Below, one piece after another: positions 18,651-29,100 of a DNA stretch of 64,000 bases. The position numbers were made by a program, and so were the translations under genes. Below the pieces are notes generated by a model, which searched no databases, was not told the origin of the DNA, and saw only the letters and a list, made by a program, of their open reading frames with translations. Source of the stretch: Trichormus sp. M33_DOE_039 (GTDB lineage Bacteria; Cyanobacteriota; Cyanobacteriia; Cyanobacteriales; Nostocaceae). Positions within the stretch are counted from its first letter, which is position 1; each line of letters opens with the position of its first letter. Location of the stretch: positions 62,001 through 126,000 of the forward strand of contig DVDT01000020.1 in assembly GCA_015296085.1 (NCBI GenBank), read 5' to 3'.

Positions 18651-19970
18651 TTGAAATCTACTGTCAAAAATGTCACATTTTTATTCTCGTCCTTAGCAAC
18701 GGTACTGATGTTTTGTCAGACAGCCAATGCAGATCCCAAAGGATTAAATATTGGTGCGCCTGCAAAAATACCACCTGGACAGGAATCACAGTTTTTACAA
18801 TATCAGCTACAAAATAATGAAGCTGGTTTGCGTCAGATGCGAGTTATCCCTGGGTGTGTTGTGGGATTCGGTCTGCGTTGTAATAAGACTGGTACAGTGC
18901 TGGAGCAAGTTATTGAATCTAATGGCGGCCTGACCTATCAACAGATGTTGATAAGAGCAGCTGGTGGTGAGGCTAACTACCAGAGGACTCTTCCTTTTTA
19001 TGGTAACAACAGCAATCTGGTGAACAGTCCTTATATGTCGCTCTGGAGAAATCATTCTTCCCAGATTCTGGATTCGGCTCAGTATGGATTGGGAGGAAAG
19101 CTGAGTCAAAATCCTGTACCGGGTTTCAGAGAGGTCACGAAAAACTTTCTCTGGTCAGGAGAACCAGCAGGAGACCTTCGTAGTGGATTCGTGAACTTGA
19201 AATTGTCCTATGGAGAAACCCTCTTACGGGAAGTAGCCAAAATTCCCAACCTTAATCAACAGATTCGTGAGCTTAACCTAGAGCCAGATATGACACAGTT
19301 TTATCTGAACAATCTCTCTAGGGGATTAAATGCTTTGCAGACAGGAAATAAAGCCGAACTAAGACAAAGTATTTTGACAATACTATCTCGTCCATATGCC
19401 CCTAATTTAAAAGATGATGGGTGGTACGGAAGACAACTAGTTCAGATTCCTGATGGCTTAGTTCAGCCAGGTGAAACACTAACACCTAATACATTTACTG
19501 ATGTAGCAACAGAACCATTACAAGGTGAAATAACAACAGAAATAGCAGAAATTCCTGGTGAGGTAGGACTTTTATCTAAGCCAGGTGGTTTTGATGGATG
19601 GCTTCCTTGGTTGCTCTTGGGTGGCTTCTTAATTGGATTACTGTTATTACTTGGTGGTGAAGATGGAGATTCATCAAGTCGTGCTGGTACACAGCCAAAT
19701 CCTGGGCCGAGTGTGACACCAAATCCTGGGCCTAGCGACACACCAAATCCTGGGCCGAGTGTGACACCAACACCAGACATTCCTCCTCAGATATGCCCTT
19801 CAGGAACAATTAGGGTTGATAATCCAGGGAATAGTGGTGGATTTGAATGTATTACACCATCTACACCAGCAAAAGTAATAGAACCTTCTACCTTGAAAGC
19901 TATTATTTTGGTAACGCTAATATACTGTCTAATCGCTTACAAAAGAAGGCGTAGACATAAGTTGACATAA
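18651..19970 (+). CDS. Unrecognised exported protein with proline-rich repeats and PEP-CTERM-like tail
   Basis: I do not recognise the main domain. A TTG start is used (18651 or 18648, preceded by GGAGAAGGG). The order is: signal peptide ending TANA, a region of about 270 residues with no known motif, a long hydrophobic segment (WLPWLLLGGFLIGLLLLLGG), three PNPGPSVT-type octapeptide repeats, a small segment with two cysteines (PQICPSGT and GFECIT) and a C-terminus IEPSTLKAIILVTLIYC followed by KRRRR. The last part looks like a PEP-CTERM sorting signal with Ile in place of the first Pro. It is probably an envelope or extracellular matrix protein paired with the preceding secreted protein. Confidence 0.68.
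   Translation: MKSTVKNVTFLFSSLATVLMFCQTANADPKGLNIGAPAKIPPGQESQFLQYQLQNNEAGLRQMRVIPGCVVGFGLRCNKTGTVLEQVIESNGGLTYQQMLIRAAGGEANYQRTLPFYGNNSNLVNSPYMSLWRNHSSQILDSAQYGLGGKLSQNPVPGFREVTKNFLWSGEPAGDLRSGFVNLKLSYGETLLREVAKIPNLNQQIRELNLEPDMTQFYLNNLSRGLNALQTGNKAELRQSILTILSRPYAPNLKDDGWYGRQLVQIPDGLVQPGETLTPNTFTDVATEPLQGEITTEIAEIPGEVGLLSKPGGFDGWLPWLLLGGFLIGLLLLLGGEDGDSSSRAGTQPNPGPSVTPNPGPSDTPNPGPSVTPTPDIPPQICPSGTIRVDNPGNSGGFECITPSTPAKVIEPSTLKAIILVTLIYCLIAYKRRRRHKLT
19696..19767 (+). repeat. 24-bp in-gene tandem repeat encoding PNPGPSVT
   Basis: There are three units of about 24 bp (CCAAATCCTGGGCCGAGTGT plus four bases) in frame, giving the octapeptide PNPGPS(V/D)T. This is a likely site of length variation between strains. 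Confidence 0.8.
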
Positions 19971-20519
19971 ATAACCACAGACTTTTAGCTGTTGGTTTTT
20001 TTGACGAATGAGAAAGAGAATCTTAAGACCGCGTGGTAGTGTACTTGATTTGATGGATGTCTTTTTAAAATATCTGGCTTATGTGAGTTAGAGGATAAAT
20101 AAAAGGATATAGTCTCTTTTATTACTCTATAGCTGAGGATAAAAGCGAAAGTTAAGCCTTTAATATTGCTTCTAAGTGTGAAATAACATAAGGTGTGAGA
20201 TATCAATACCTAAAGAAAATAATTATTCTGTAGAAATGGCTAAAGAACAGATAAAATAGATTTTTAATAAAAATCTCTCAGTTCACAACTGAGAGATTAA
20301 ACGTTTTTATTACTTTTCACACGAAATTTATCCCACTTCCATAGCATACCTATACTTTTAAAAATATGTATGCCAAAATGCCTATTGGCCAATGAAAGGG
20401 CGAAGCCGACGACACTTGCTACAAGTCGGGCATTGCCCGCCCAACGCAGTGTCTCCCCAACGGACTGCCTCCCCTACGTACCCGTCGCTGGCTCACCTAT
20501 CACCTGTCCCCAATCCCCA
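19971..20519. other. Gap before hetI
   Basis: The gap holds the terminator and, at about 20395-20470, a repeat GCTACAAGTCGGGCA..TGCCCGCCCAACGC-type palindrome also seen inside the element at 24162-24353. An in-frame extension of hetI through this repeat to 20370 is open but is repeat DNA and rejected as coding. Confidence 0.65.
20272..20308 (+). terminator. Hairpin terminator downstream of the exported protein gene
   Basis: A perfect 12-bp stem (AATCTCTCAGTT / AACTGAGAGATT) with a CAC loop is followed a few bases later by TTTTT. It stands 300 bases after the stop codon, so it may end a long 3' untranslated region or an unseen small transcript. Confidence 0.65.
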
Positions 20520-21224
20520 ATGACCTGGCTACCTGCACCCAATGATTTAACTTTATTGTCAGATGAGGTTCATGTTTGGAGATTTCATCTTGATAGAACA
20601 GAATCAGAGTTACAGGATTTAGAAGTAACTCTGTCTGGTGATGAACTGGCTCGTGCTAACAGATTTTATTTTCCTGAACATCGTCGGCGTTTTATTGCGG
20701 GTCGGGGCATTCTCAGGAGTATATTAGGCAGTTATTTGGGAATTATGCCAGCACAAGTCAAATTTGATTATGAACCGCTTGGTAAACCGTTGTTAGCAGA
20801 GAATTTACAGAATAGTGGCTTGTTGTTTAATTTATCGCACTCTCAAAATTTAGCCTTGTGTGCGGTAAATTATCAGCGTCAAATTGGGATAGATGTAGAA
20901 TCTGTGCGCCCGATGTCGGATGTTGAGGGGTTGGCTAAAAGGTTTTTTTTACCAAGAGAATATGATTTAGTGCGATCGCTCCCTGATGAGCAAAAACAAA
21001 ATACCTTCTTCCGCTACTGGACTTGTAAAGAAGCTTATCTAAAAGCGACTGGTGACGGTATATCCCAGCTAGAACAAATTGAAATAGCACTAACACCCAC
21101 AGAACCAGCCAGGTTAATGAAATTACCAGCTTGGAGTCTATTAGAGTTAGTGCCTGATAATAACTATGTTGCTGCTCTTGCCGTGGCGGGTTGTGGCTGG
21201 CAGTTAAAGTGTTGGCAGTATTAA
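20520..21224 (+). CDS. hetI: 4'-phosphopantetheinyl transferase HetI
   Basis: HetI is an Sfp-type phosphopantetheinyl transferase that converts apo-ACPs to holo-ACPs and would prime the Hgl polyketide synthase ACPs encoded next door. The motifs are complete: FNLSHSQNLALCAVN, the magnesium site GIDVESVRP and the Sfp signature FFRYWTCKEAYLKATGDG. The ATG at 20520 (MTWLPAPNDL) gives 234 residues, the usual size; the longer frame from 20370 is translated repeat. The gene converges on hetN with only 39 bases between the stop codons, as in the PCC 7120 arrangement I remember. Confidence 0.95.
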   Translation: MTWLPAPNDLTLLSDEVHVWRFHLDRTESELQDLEVTLSGDELARANRFYFPEHRRRFIAGRGILRSILGSYLGIMPAQVKFDYEPLGKPLLAENLQNSGLLFNLSHSQNLALCAVNYQRQIGIDVESVRPMSDVEGLAKRFFLPREYDLVRSLPDEQKQNTFFRYWTCKEAYLKATGDGISQLEQIEIALTPTEPARLMKLPAWSLLELVPDNNYVAALAVAGCGWQLKCWQY

Positions 21225-21263
21225 CCATCTAAGCCGCATTCCCGAATCAGCTGACTATTATTT

Positions 21264-22121
21264 TTAATAACGCCCAACGGCCGCATACTTGAGATTGGCT
21301 CTATTTCCGGCTCTGACTTGGTTGAAATTCACTATACCTAACCACTGATAAAGTTTATCAACCGCAGTCGGAGAAATTTGTCCCATAGCTAACATCAATT
21401 TTGTCAAACCTTCCGTAATCGGATTTTGATTGACAAGAATTTCTGCTTGGTTGCTTTTAATGGCACGTATAACAGCGTTAGCTATACCTTTGGGAGTGGT
21501 CACACCTGCTAATTTGGGTGCAGATACGCGAGGATCTACAGTCATGCCAGTGTGGGAGACATATCCCGGACAAACTGCCGAAATATTCACACCACTACCA
21601 GCTAATTCTTGACGGACGGCATCAGTCCACATAATCAAACTTGCTTTGCTAGCAGAATAAATGCTGTTAAAAGCAATACCCTTTTTACCAGCCAGCGAAG
21701 CAATGTTAACAATGCGGCCACTACCTCGTTCCATCATGTTGGGGAGTAATAAACGAGTTAATTCCATAGTAGCCAAGAGGTTAGTGTTGAAGACAGAATG
21801 AATTTCCGCGAGAGAGTAATTGGCAAACGCACTAATGATTTCTATGCCAGCATTGTTGACTAAAATATCAACAGGGCCGACCGTTGAGTGAACCTGCTGG
21901 GTGAGAGCTGATAATTCCCCTACTTTGGTGATATCAAAAGGAATAGCAACTGCTCTACCACCTGTTGCATTGACTGCATGACAAGTTTGCTCTAATCCTG
22001 AACGGGAACGCGAAACACACACCACAGTTGCCTGCTCTTTTGCTAACGCACGAGTGATGTGTACACCCAGACCGCGTGAGGCACCGGTCAACAGCACTGT
22101 CTTACCTGTGAGAGTTGTCAT
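21264..22121 (-). CDS. hetN: HetN, short-chain dehydrogenase-type inhibitor of heterocyst patterning
   Basis: The 285-residue protein is a classical SDR: cofactor motif TGASRGLG (residues 13-20), NNAG (89-92), the catalytic serine near 142 and YSASK with Tyr155 and Lys159. In addition it has ERGSGR at 131-136. RGSGR is the pentapeptide shared with PatS; in Anabaena PCC 7120 HetN maintains the spacing of heterocysts through this motif, while the reductase activity is not needed for that, as I recall. It lies downstream of hglB on the same strand but beyond a terminator, so it likely has its own promoter within 22122-22524. Confidence 0.96.
   Translation of the reverse strand: MTTLTGKTVLLTGASRGLGVHITRALAKEQATVVCVSRSRSGLEQTCHAVNATGGRAVAIPFDITKVGELSALTQQVHSTVGPVDILVNNAGIEIISAFANYSLAEIHSVFNTNLLATMELTRLLLPNMMERGSGRIVNIASLAGKKGIAFNSIYSASKASLIMWTDAVRQELAGSGVNISAVCPGYVSHTGMTVDPRVSAPKLAGVTTPKGIANAVIRAIKSNQAEILVNQNPITEGLTKLMLAMGQISPTAVDKLYQWLGIVNFNQVRAGNRANLKYAAVGRY
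21714..21731 (-). other. Codons for ERGSGR pattern-inhibitor motif in HetN
   Basis: On the minus strand GAACGAGGTAGTGGCCGC encodes ERGSGR (residues 131-136). RGSGR is the peptide known to bind HetR and block heterocyst differentiation. Confidence 0.93.
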
Positions 22122-22593
22122 TGTAACCTGCTAGTACCTGTATTCTGATCGGCAGGATTTACGCATGAAATAGTTAGTAAACTCTGTGTAGCCTCATTCG
22201 ACCACAAACAGTTCAAACCATCAGAACAACTACCCACCCATCCGCAACTAATTGCGATAAAGACAGCTACACTTCAGATTTTTTAGGACACTTAAACTCG
22301 TAGACTGCACTCTTTTAGGAGAAAACTAGGAAAATTGACCTATAACAGTGTTAATCGCCTTCCGTTGCAGAACAGGCATAAAGTCAAGGATTTGTTCAGT
22401 GAGGTTCAACTTTACATCAACTTCATTTATAGCACTTATTTTATGAAGCTAGTGTTAATAGCAAACTTAATTTATGGGGACTGGGGATTAGGGATTGGGA
22501 AAGAGAATTTTGCACGGACTTCATAAGAAAAACCCAGTCTCTTGAAGAAACTGGGTCGTGGACGCATAAAATCAAATTTTTCTTTAAACTTTC
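22122..22593. other. Gap between hglB and hetN, likely hetN promoter
   Basis: There is no supported gene. It contains the hglB terminator (22525-22557), one heptamer-like GGGGACTGGGGATTAGGGAT repeat near 22475-22498 and about 350 bp of sequence upstream of hetN that should hold its promoter. A plus-strand 63-codon frame at 22335 runs into the repeat and looks spurious. Confidence 0.6.
22525..22557 (-). terminator. Terminator downstream of hglB
   Basis: On the minus strand ACCCAGTTTC, a five-base loop and GAGACTGGGT are followed by TTTTCTT. It lies 38 bases after the hglB stop and separates the hgl operon from hetN. Confidence 0.88.
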
Positions 22594-24123
22594 CTAAGCC
22601 AGAGTTAAGAAACCACTCTGAATTAAATACGCTGTGTAGGTCATGAATAACTTGGCATCGATTGGCGCACAGGTGACATCACTACCAACCAGAGATTTAA
22701 CAGTTTCTTCACAACTAATGTGAGGTCTTCTGGCTTTGAGGTACAAATCGGGGATAGTTAGTTGCTCATCAGACCAACGCTCTAGGAGGAAAGGCCGCAA
22801 AGTGTATAAAGGATTATCTGTAGAGGTTGCACTTTCAATTAACTTAGCTTGCCATTCTTCGTAGGGGATGATGTTAACTTCATAACCAAAAGAGCGTACC
22901 CAATCAACTAAAACATTCAATCCCACTGGTTCGGGATGTTGTAAGTGGAAAGCTTGACCGATCGCATCTTTTTGCATCGACAGATGTACGATCGCTTTAC
23001 TAACATAATCCACAGGGGACATATCCAACATATATTCCACTTCGGGGAAATATCCCATTTGCAGACAACCCTTAACCATCAAATTGATGAAGTCGTGGGT
23101 ATTACCGATACCTGTTTCGCTGTCACCGGAGATGAGGGGGGGTCTATGAATGGTAACAGGCAAACCGCGATCGCTCGCAATCTTCACTAATTTTTCTGCT
23201 ACCCATTTAGTTTGGGAATAACCCAAATAAATCCCTTCCCAGTGGCTAAAATCATCATCTTCCTTCACGACTTTACCAGCATAGAAAGGAGCTTCAAACA
23301 CCGCCACACTGGAAACATAATGCACAGGCTTAACTTTGACTTGACAAGCCAAGCGCAAAACTTCTTGAGTTCCCAGAACGTTAGCCGCTTTCAGTGCTGA
23401 GTAAGGGAAGACATAATTTAACAAAGCACCACTATGATAAATAGTGTCAATTTCTGCTGCTAAAGTTTGGAACTGTGTCGAATTTAAACCTAACAATGGT
23501 TCAGATAAATCACCAATGACAGGAATAATTCTAGACTCATATTCATCCTGCCAAATCGCATAACCTTCTAAATTCTTTTGCAGCTTAATTTTGCCTTCTT
23601 CGAGGTTAGCCGCACGCACCAAACAGTATATTTCTGCTTTAGTTTGTTTGAGCAATTCTCGAATAATAAAAGCACCTAAAAAGCCAGTACCACCCGTTAA
23701 GAATACCTTCTTAGGTTGAGTGATAGGTAAAGCAACAGGAATAGCACCACCAGGATGAATAGTGGGATCAAGAACAGCTTCAGCCTGTAAATCCAAAACA
23801 GGGGTATCAGAGACGCTAGAAGTATTTGTGGGACGTACAACACCTGTATCTTGTACCTCCGATTGTTCCTCTGATTCTTCAGCTAAACGCTGTGATAATG
23901 ATTCAATTGTGGGATAGTGCCACAACAACAAAGGAGATGGTTGAAACCCTAATAATTTTTCTAATTGACTCACCATAGTCATAGCTTGAGCAGAATCCAA
24001 ACCATAACTTTCTAAATTCACACTGGGATCAATTTCATCAGCGTCTACCCCTAGTAATTCAGCTAGGTGAGATACCATCCAAGCTTGAATTTCTGCCGCA
24101 CTATAAGATTGTTTTACAGTCAT
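22594..24123 (-). CDS. hglB: HglB (HetM): ACP plus thioester reductase
   Basis: HglB would accept the finished chain on its carrier domain and release it reductively with NADPH as an aldehyde or fatty alcohol, giving the heterocyst glycolipid aglycone. Residues 8-80 are an acyl carrier domain with the phosphopantetheine serine at 44 (YGLDSAQAM). A linker to about residue 135 is acidic and threonine-rich. The C-terminal thioester-reductase domain has TGGTGFLG (143-150) and the catalytic YSQTK near residue 300. Its 509 residues are typical. It is the last gene of the minus-strand hgl series and is followed by a clear terminator. Confidence 0.95.
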   Translation of the reverse strand: MTVKQSYSAAEIQAWMVSHLAELLGVDADEIDPSVNLESYGLDSAQAMTMVSQLEKLLGFQPSPLLLWHYPTIESLSQRLAEESEEQSEVQDTGVVRPTNTSSVSDTPVLDLQAEAVLDPTIHPGGAIPVALPITQPKKVFLTGGTGFLGAFIIRELLKQTKAEIYCLVRAANLEEGKIKLQKNLEGYAIWQDEYESRIIPVIGDLSEPLLGLNSTQFQTLAAEIDTIYHSGALLNYVFPYSALKAANVLGTQEVLRLACQVKVKPVHYVSSVAVFEAPFYAGKVVKEDDDFSHWEGIYLGYSQTKWVAEKLVKIASDRGLPVTIHRPPLISGDSETGIGNTHDFINLMVKGCLQMGYFPEVEYMLDMSPVDYVSKAIVHLSMQKDAIGQAFHLQHPEPVGLNVLVDWVRSFGYEVNIIPYEEWQAKLIESATSTDNPLYTLRPFLLERWSDEQLTIPDLYLKARRPHISCEETVKSLVGSDVTCAPIDAKLFMTYTAYLIQSGFLTLA

Positions 24124-24161
24124 CTCAAAATCTCCAATAATTTTCTACGCGTCCTTTACAC

Positions 24162-24353
24162 CTGACTTTTCACGGGATCTGGAAAACCCCTCTCCAAACC
24201 TCTCACGCCAGTTGCTACAAGTCGGCAAAGCCGCCCAACGCACTGGCTCCCCTACAAAGAGAGAGGTTTTAACTTGTTCCCCCTTCCCTACTAGGGAAGG
24301 GGGTTAGGGGGTTAGGTTAAGCGTCGATTTTTCGACATAACGTGAAAAGTTAG
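24162..24353. mobile_element. Miniature element with CTGACTTTTCACG ends, between hglB and the PfaD-like gene
   Basis: CTGACTTTTCACG (24162-24174) is mirrored by CGTGAAAAGTTAG (24341-24353). The interior contains a TTGCTACAAGTCGGC palindrome, paired GAGAGG/CCTCTC blocks and CCCCCTTCCCTACTAGGGAA. A relative lies at 31117-31265. Confidence 0.7.
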
Positions 24354-24384
24354 CCCTTACATTACACCCCTAAACCCCTATTTC

Positions 24385-26043
24385 TTAAGAACGAATTGGG
24401 CGATATTGAATGTAAGAATCAGGAATTTGCATCCCTTGTAATTTCAAACTTTGAATGCGATATAAAAACGCTGCTCCCGTCATGATGTGATTAGCAACAT
24501 CAACAACATGGCGATTATTTGCTTCAGCTAAATAAGAACCCCGTACCCAGTCATTAAAACTTCCCATTGCTGGGCCGCACCAAATTTGATAATCTACTTC
24601 TCGGCCTTTTTCACCAGTAGTAGACCAACGAGAAGATAATCCTAAATACCATCTAAAAATCACAGCCATTTTTAGTTTAGGATTGTTAACTGCCTTACCT
24701 AATTTTTCAGGATTTTTTTGTGATAAATAAGCAGCAGTTCCTTCCCAAGCCTCAGCAATAGTTTTACGGAAAACTTGTTTTTCTAACTTCTCCCTTTCTG
24801 CCAAAGGAATTTCTTCAATTGAGTTATAACTGCGGTACAATTCATACAATTTTTGCGCTCGCATGGGGAACATCGTACCCCGTTTGAGAACTTGTACCTT
24901 CACACCCATTTCAAACATATCGCCGGCGGGGGCCATAGTTACATCAGCCATTTCCGCTTGTGCTAATAGTTTTTTGGTATGCTCACAAGCACCAGATTCA
25001 ACACAAGCTTGATTGACTGAACCAGTAACTACATAAGCCGCACCCATCATAAAAGCTGCTAAAGCTGATTCTGGGGTAGCAATTCCACCGGCTGCGCCAA
25101 TTCTAATCGGTTGGGGATAATGATATTGAGCTTGGATTTCGTCCCTTAAAGCAATCAGTGAAGGGAGTAAACAAACCAAGGGACGATTATCAGTGTGTCC
25201 GCCAGAATCAGCTTCCACAGTAATATCATCAGCCATTGCTACTTTCGCTGCAAGTTTAACTTGTAACTCAGTAATTAAACCTTGTTCCAGCAATTCTTGG
25301 AGAATTTTCTGTGGTGCTGGCTGCATAAATTTACTCGCTACTTCGCGGCGAGAAATTTTCGCAATGACTTTATTTTTGATTTCAATTTGGTTAGCATCAT
25401 TTAAACTTAATCCCGCTACTCGGTAATAAACAATGTTGGGAGTTAAGTCTAAAAATGCTGAAGCTTCAACAATTCTGACCCCGTATTTTAAATATAAATC
25501 TACAGCCTGGCGTTCAACTGCCATATCATTAGGACTGTGAATTAAATTAAAAGCGTAGGGTTGATGAGGTAAAGCCTGTTGAATTTTATGAATGGCAGCT
25601 TCTATTCTCTCAGGAGGTAAACCACCTGCACCAAAAGAGCTTAAAATATGCTCTCTACCCAGCGCAATGACCATTTCTTCAGAAGCAATACCGCTAGCCA
25701 TTGCACCAGTCATGTAGGCATATTTCACGCCATAAAATGAGAGAAAGCTAGGGTCGCCTAGTTGTTGAATTTTGATGGGTGGAATTGATGTAATTAGTTC
25801 TAATTGTCCTACTGTACCGTGTTCTGCTGGAGCTAAATAACCATCATTAGTTACACCAACTTTGCCTGCAAGCTTGACAATGTAACAAGGTTTATCTACA
25901 GCCAGTAATTTCTTTTTGATATCTGTTCCTTCAAAAGCTACACAATCTAAAGTACCTTTCCAGACGAGATTGTGATTGTATGTATGGGTGGAAAATCCCA
26001 GACCATTATCATATTTATTTATAAATGTATCCACAGTCGTCAC
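24385..26043 (-). CDS. hglA: PfaD-type enoyl reductase of heterocyst glycolipid synthesis
   Basis: This 552-residue protein matches the PfaD family, the FMN-dependent trans-acting enoyl reductases of polyunsaturated-fatty-acid and related synthases. It has EEMVIALGREHILSSFGAGG, the nitronate-monooxygenase-like barrel motifs VEADSGGHTDNRP and GAAGGIATPESALAAFMMGA, and the C-terminal FRWYLGLSSRWSTTGEKGRE block. It would saturate enoyl intermediates held on the HglE ACPs. The gene sits between hglC and hglB on the same strand. The symbol hglA for this position is from memory of the PCC 7120 nomenclature and is less certain than the function. Confidence 0.88.
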   Translation of the reverse strand: MTTVDTFINKYDNGLGFSTHTYNHNLVWKGTLDCVAFEGTDIKKKLLAVDKPCYIVKLAGKVGVTNDGYLAPAEHGTVGQLELITSIPPIKIQQLGDPSFLSFYGVKYAYMTGAMASGIASEEMVIALGREHILSSFGAGGLPPERIEAAIHKIQQALPHQPYAFNLIHSPNDMAVERQAVDLYLKYGVRIVEASAFLDLTPNIVYYRVAGLSLNDANQIEIKNKVIAKISRREVASKFMQPAPQKILQELLEQGLITELQVKLAAKVAMADDITVEADSGGHTDNRPLVCLLPSLIALRDEIQAQYHYPQPIRIGAAGGIATPESALAAFMMGAAYVVTGSVNQACVESGACEHTKKLLAQAEMADVTMAPAGDMFEMGVKVQVLKRGTMFPMRAQKLYELYRSYNSIEEIPLAEREKLEKQVFRKTIAEAWEGTAAYLSQKNPEKLGKAVNNPKLKMAVIFRWYLGLSSRWSTTGEKGREVDYQIWCGPAMGSFNDWVRGSYLAEANNRHVVDVANHIMTGAAFLYRIQSLKLQGMQIPDSYIQYRPIRS

Positions 26044-26082
26044 AGTCGTTCCCTCGCAAGATATGCAATCAATTCAAGTCTG

Positions 26083-26139
26083 GTTTGTAGTAAGGACTTT
26101 AGTCCTGATTCTCTAAGGAATGAAGTCCTTACTACGAAC
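26083..26139. repeat. 57-bp hairpin repeat (GTTTGTAGTAAGGAC type), copy 1
   Basis: A long palindrome runs GTTTGTAGTAAGGACTTTAG to GAAGTCCTTACTACGAAC and sits just after the hglC stop and before the PfaD-like gene. Three relatives are at 29513-29567, 46965-47021 and 51446-51499. Confidence 0.9.
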
Positions 26140-26144
26140 ATTAA

Positions 26145-29100
26145 TTACTTAGCTTCTTCATTCAGTAAATCTGCGGCGCAGACCATTTGTAATTGAATGA
26201 TTTCGCTCAGTTGTTTACTAAAATCTTGTCTGGCTTTTAAGAAATCTGTGTGATTTTGAGTTATGCGTGCGTTGTTTGCGTTCAGCTTTTGATACTGAAC
26301 TTTGTTTAATTCCAACATATTGATGATGATGGCAAAGTCTTCGTCAGTTTCAGGTGAATTAAAAACTCTCTGAGGCGTTGCAGAGTTAGAAGTAGTAGAC
26401 TCCAAAAATTGTACTTGTTCGTCAGTTTTAAAATCGTATTCCATGATATTTTTCATGGAATCTTTTTCTGGCTCAACTGTGGGATTAGGAATTTCTACAG
26501 CCTTAGATAAGTTCAGAGAATTTATAGTGAGAGAGTCACTAAATAGTGGTTGTTTTGGTTGTGTTTTTTTGGCTATATCTTGAAAGAGTTTACGGTTTTC
26601 TGCGGTCAAGATTTTGCCAGTAATTGAATCACCACCAACTGTCACAGTCCGCAAAGTGGCTTTATTTTGCTTGGTAGTTGTCACCGGACTATAAAGTGGT
26701 GATAAGTCTAAATTCACCCGATGACTGAGGAGTTTACCTAATGCTTTGACAATCGAACTGTGATCATCCATCCCGCGACGGTTCAGGGAAACGGTGATGT
26801 GTTCTTTGTCTTCGAGGATTTTATCTATCCAGCGAGAACAGACACTACCCGCGCCAGCTTCAATGAATATTTTTGTTCCGTCGTCGTAGACGCGGTTCAC
26901 TAATTTAGGAAAATCTAATTCTTGAGATAACCCTGTCGCAATGCTACGAGCGATCGCATCACTTTCTAATGTGATAGTCTGATACTCAGCAGCCGAATAA
27001 AACACAATACCGGGAATATCCTGGCTCGGCAAAGTATTCAATTTGACTAGCTCACCAAACTCCGATCGCATGGCTTGACAATGAATCACATGATCGAAGG
27101 GAGCAGAGAAAGCATTGCAGCCGATAGTTTTAATCACCCTTTGACAAGCCGCCGGATCACCTGCAATTAATACTTCTTCTGGAGTATTAATTTGTGTCAG
27201 ATAAACACGGGGTTCATGTCTGATCGCATCCCGTACCTGTACAGGACTCGCCATCAGCACATAATTACCCCACAAATTATCTTCTGAAGCCGTGGCAGAT
27301 TTTGGTAATCCCCAATACTCACGCACAGCATTTTTCGGGCCGGATAGTCTGTCGCCAAATAAAGCTGATGAGTTGAAGGAACTACTACCTTCATAAAAAT
27401 TGCTCCACACCCCTTGAGCAACCATCATGCTAGTTTCGCCCAAGCTATAGCCAAACACATATTTCGGTTTGACTTGAAAATCATCTCGGATGACTGTGGT
27501 AATCAGTCTGGTGAAGAACATTTCCGCCTCAAACATGGCCAGAGAATCATCCAGCAGTTGTTTCTCTAGCTTTTCTAATTGTCTGGTAGTAAATTTGCTC
27601 AAACTACGCGGAAACACCAGTCGTTCCACATCAGATGCTCGCTTATAAATACTCTGGACAAAGGGGTTATCGTGCAGTTTGGGAAAGAGGCGGAAAAGAT
27701 TCCGACCAATACCTACATAAGAATTCACCGCCGCCGGATAGACATAGGCGACTTCGCCTTTTTTACCGAGTGGATTAGCTGTAAAGTAACTACCTACAGG
27801 TGTTTGCCAATCTATCCCTCGATCAAAAGCCCCATTAATCCCTTTACGTGCTGATTCAATTTCTCGGAGAAGTTCTTTTTTGTTGCGTCCAGTAATAGAG
27901 ACGGCGTACTGTACTGCGGATTGTTGCTGATAGTTATTAAAAGCTTGGTTAGCACTCTCAGATAGAGAATCACTCTCTGTAATCCTCTTTTGTAAGGCAT
28001 CTAAAGCCGTCATCAAGCTAGCACGGTCATCAGCAGCTACGGGGAATAGATAAAAAGGTGTTTGTTGCAGATACCGATTAGGACGCTCTTGTTGCTTGAC
28101 TTCTTCCGACAAAATTACATGAGCGTAACTCCCATCAGAACCCATCCCGTTAATCGCTGCGATCCTGCGTGGGGCGTTCTTGCTCAAAAACCAAGGACGG
28201 GATTCTGTCGCCACATAAAAAGGACTACCTTCAAAGGCTTGGGGATTCTTCACCCCAGACCAGCTAGGGGTTGCGGGGATGTATCTGTAATACAGACACA
28301 GAGCCGTTTTAATTAAGCTAGCGATTCCCGAAGCGACAAAGGTGTGACCGATATTCGCTTTGACACTACCAATTGCACAGTGCAACCCATTCCCTACTGA
28401 TGGATAAGCTTTGATTAAACCAGCAATTTCCGCCTCGTCTTCCTGGGGAATTCCACTAGCGCAAACCTCAACATAGTTTACTTGGTCAGCAGGTATCCCA
28501 GCTGTTTGTAAGGCTTGTTGACAACCTGCATCTAAATTGGAGTGGGATTGACCAATACTAATAGCATCAATCACAGCATAAATGCGATCGCCATTTAAGA
28601 GTGCTTGGTCGTGACGCTTGAGAACTACAACCCCCGCACCTTCTCCCGGTGTCCAACCGTTGGCTTTTTGGTCATAGCTGAGAGTGTTGACACCAGTATT
28701 AATATTGGCTGTTTGATTACGTAATAATACGTTCTCTACACCGCCAGCTAAATCCACCGCACCCACAACCACAGCATCCACTTCTCCGGTTATCAGTAGC
28801 ATTTGTGCTACTTCCAACGCCTTGAATGCAGAAGTTTCTACAGCCGTCAGAGTAAAGGATGGCCCAGTGAAATTCCACAACGCAGAAATCCGACTCGCCA
28901 TAATGTTAGAGATGTAGCTTAAATATTCACCAATCTCTACTTGATGGTGAACGCTATCTTTAACGATGGTTTCTAGTTGGGCAATTTTTTCTTGGGGTAA
29001 GGTTATTTCTGCCGCATTGAGACCGTCTTTGACTTGCCAAGACGAATCCCAGCGTTGTTGTAACTGATGAACAGACAACTCGGTTTCTGCGGCGATAATG

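Noticed and set aside
19985-20206. 73-codon minus-strand frame between the exported protein gene and hetI
   Set aside because: AT-rich, no start signal, no family resemblance.
20370-20519. N-terminal extension of HetI to an upstream ATG
   Set aside because: The 50 extra residues are translated repeat DNA (palindrome with ACAAGTCGGGCA), and known HetI proteins start near the MTWLP position.
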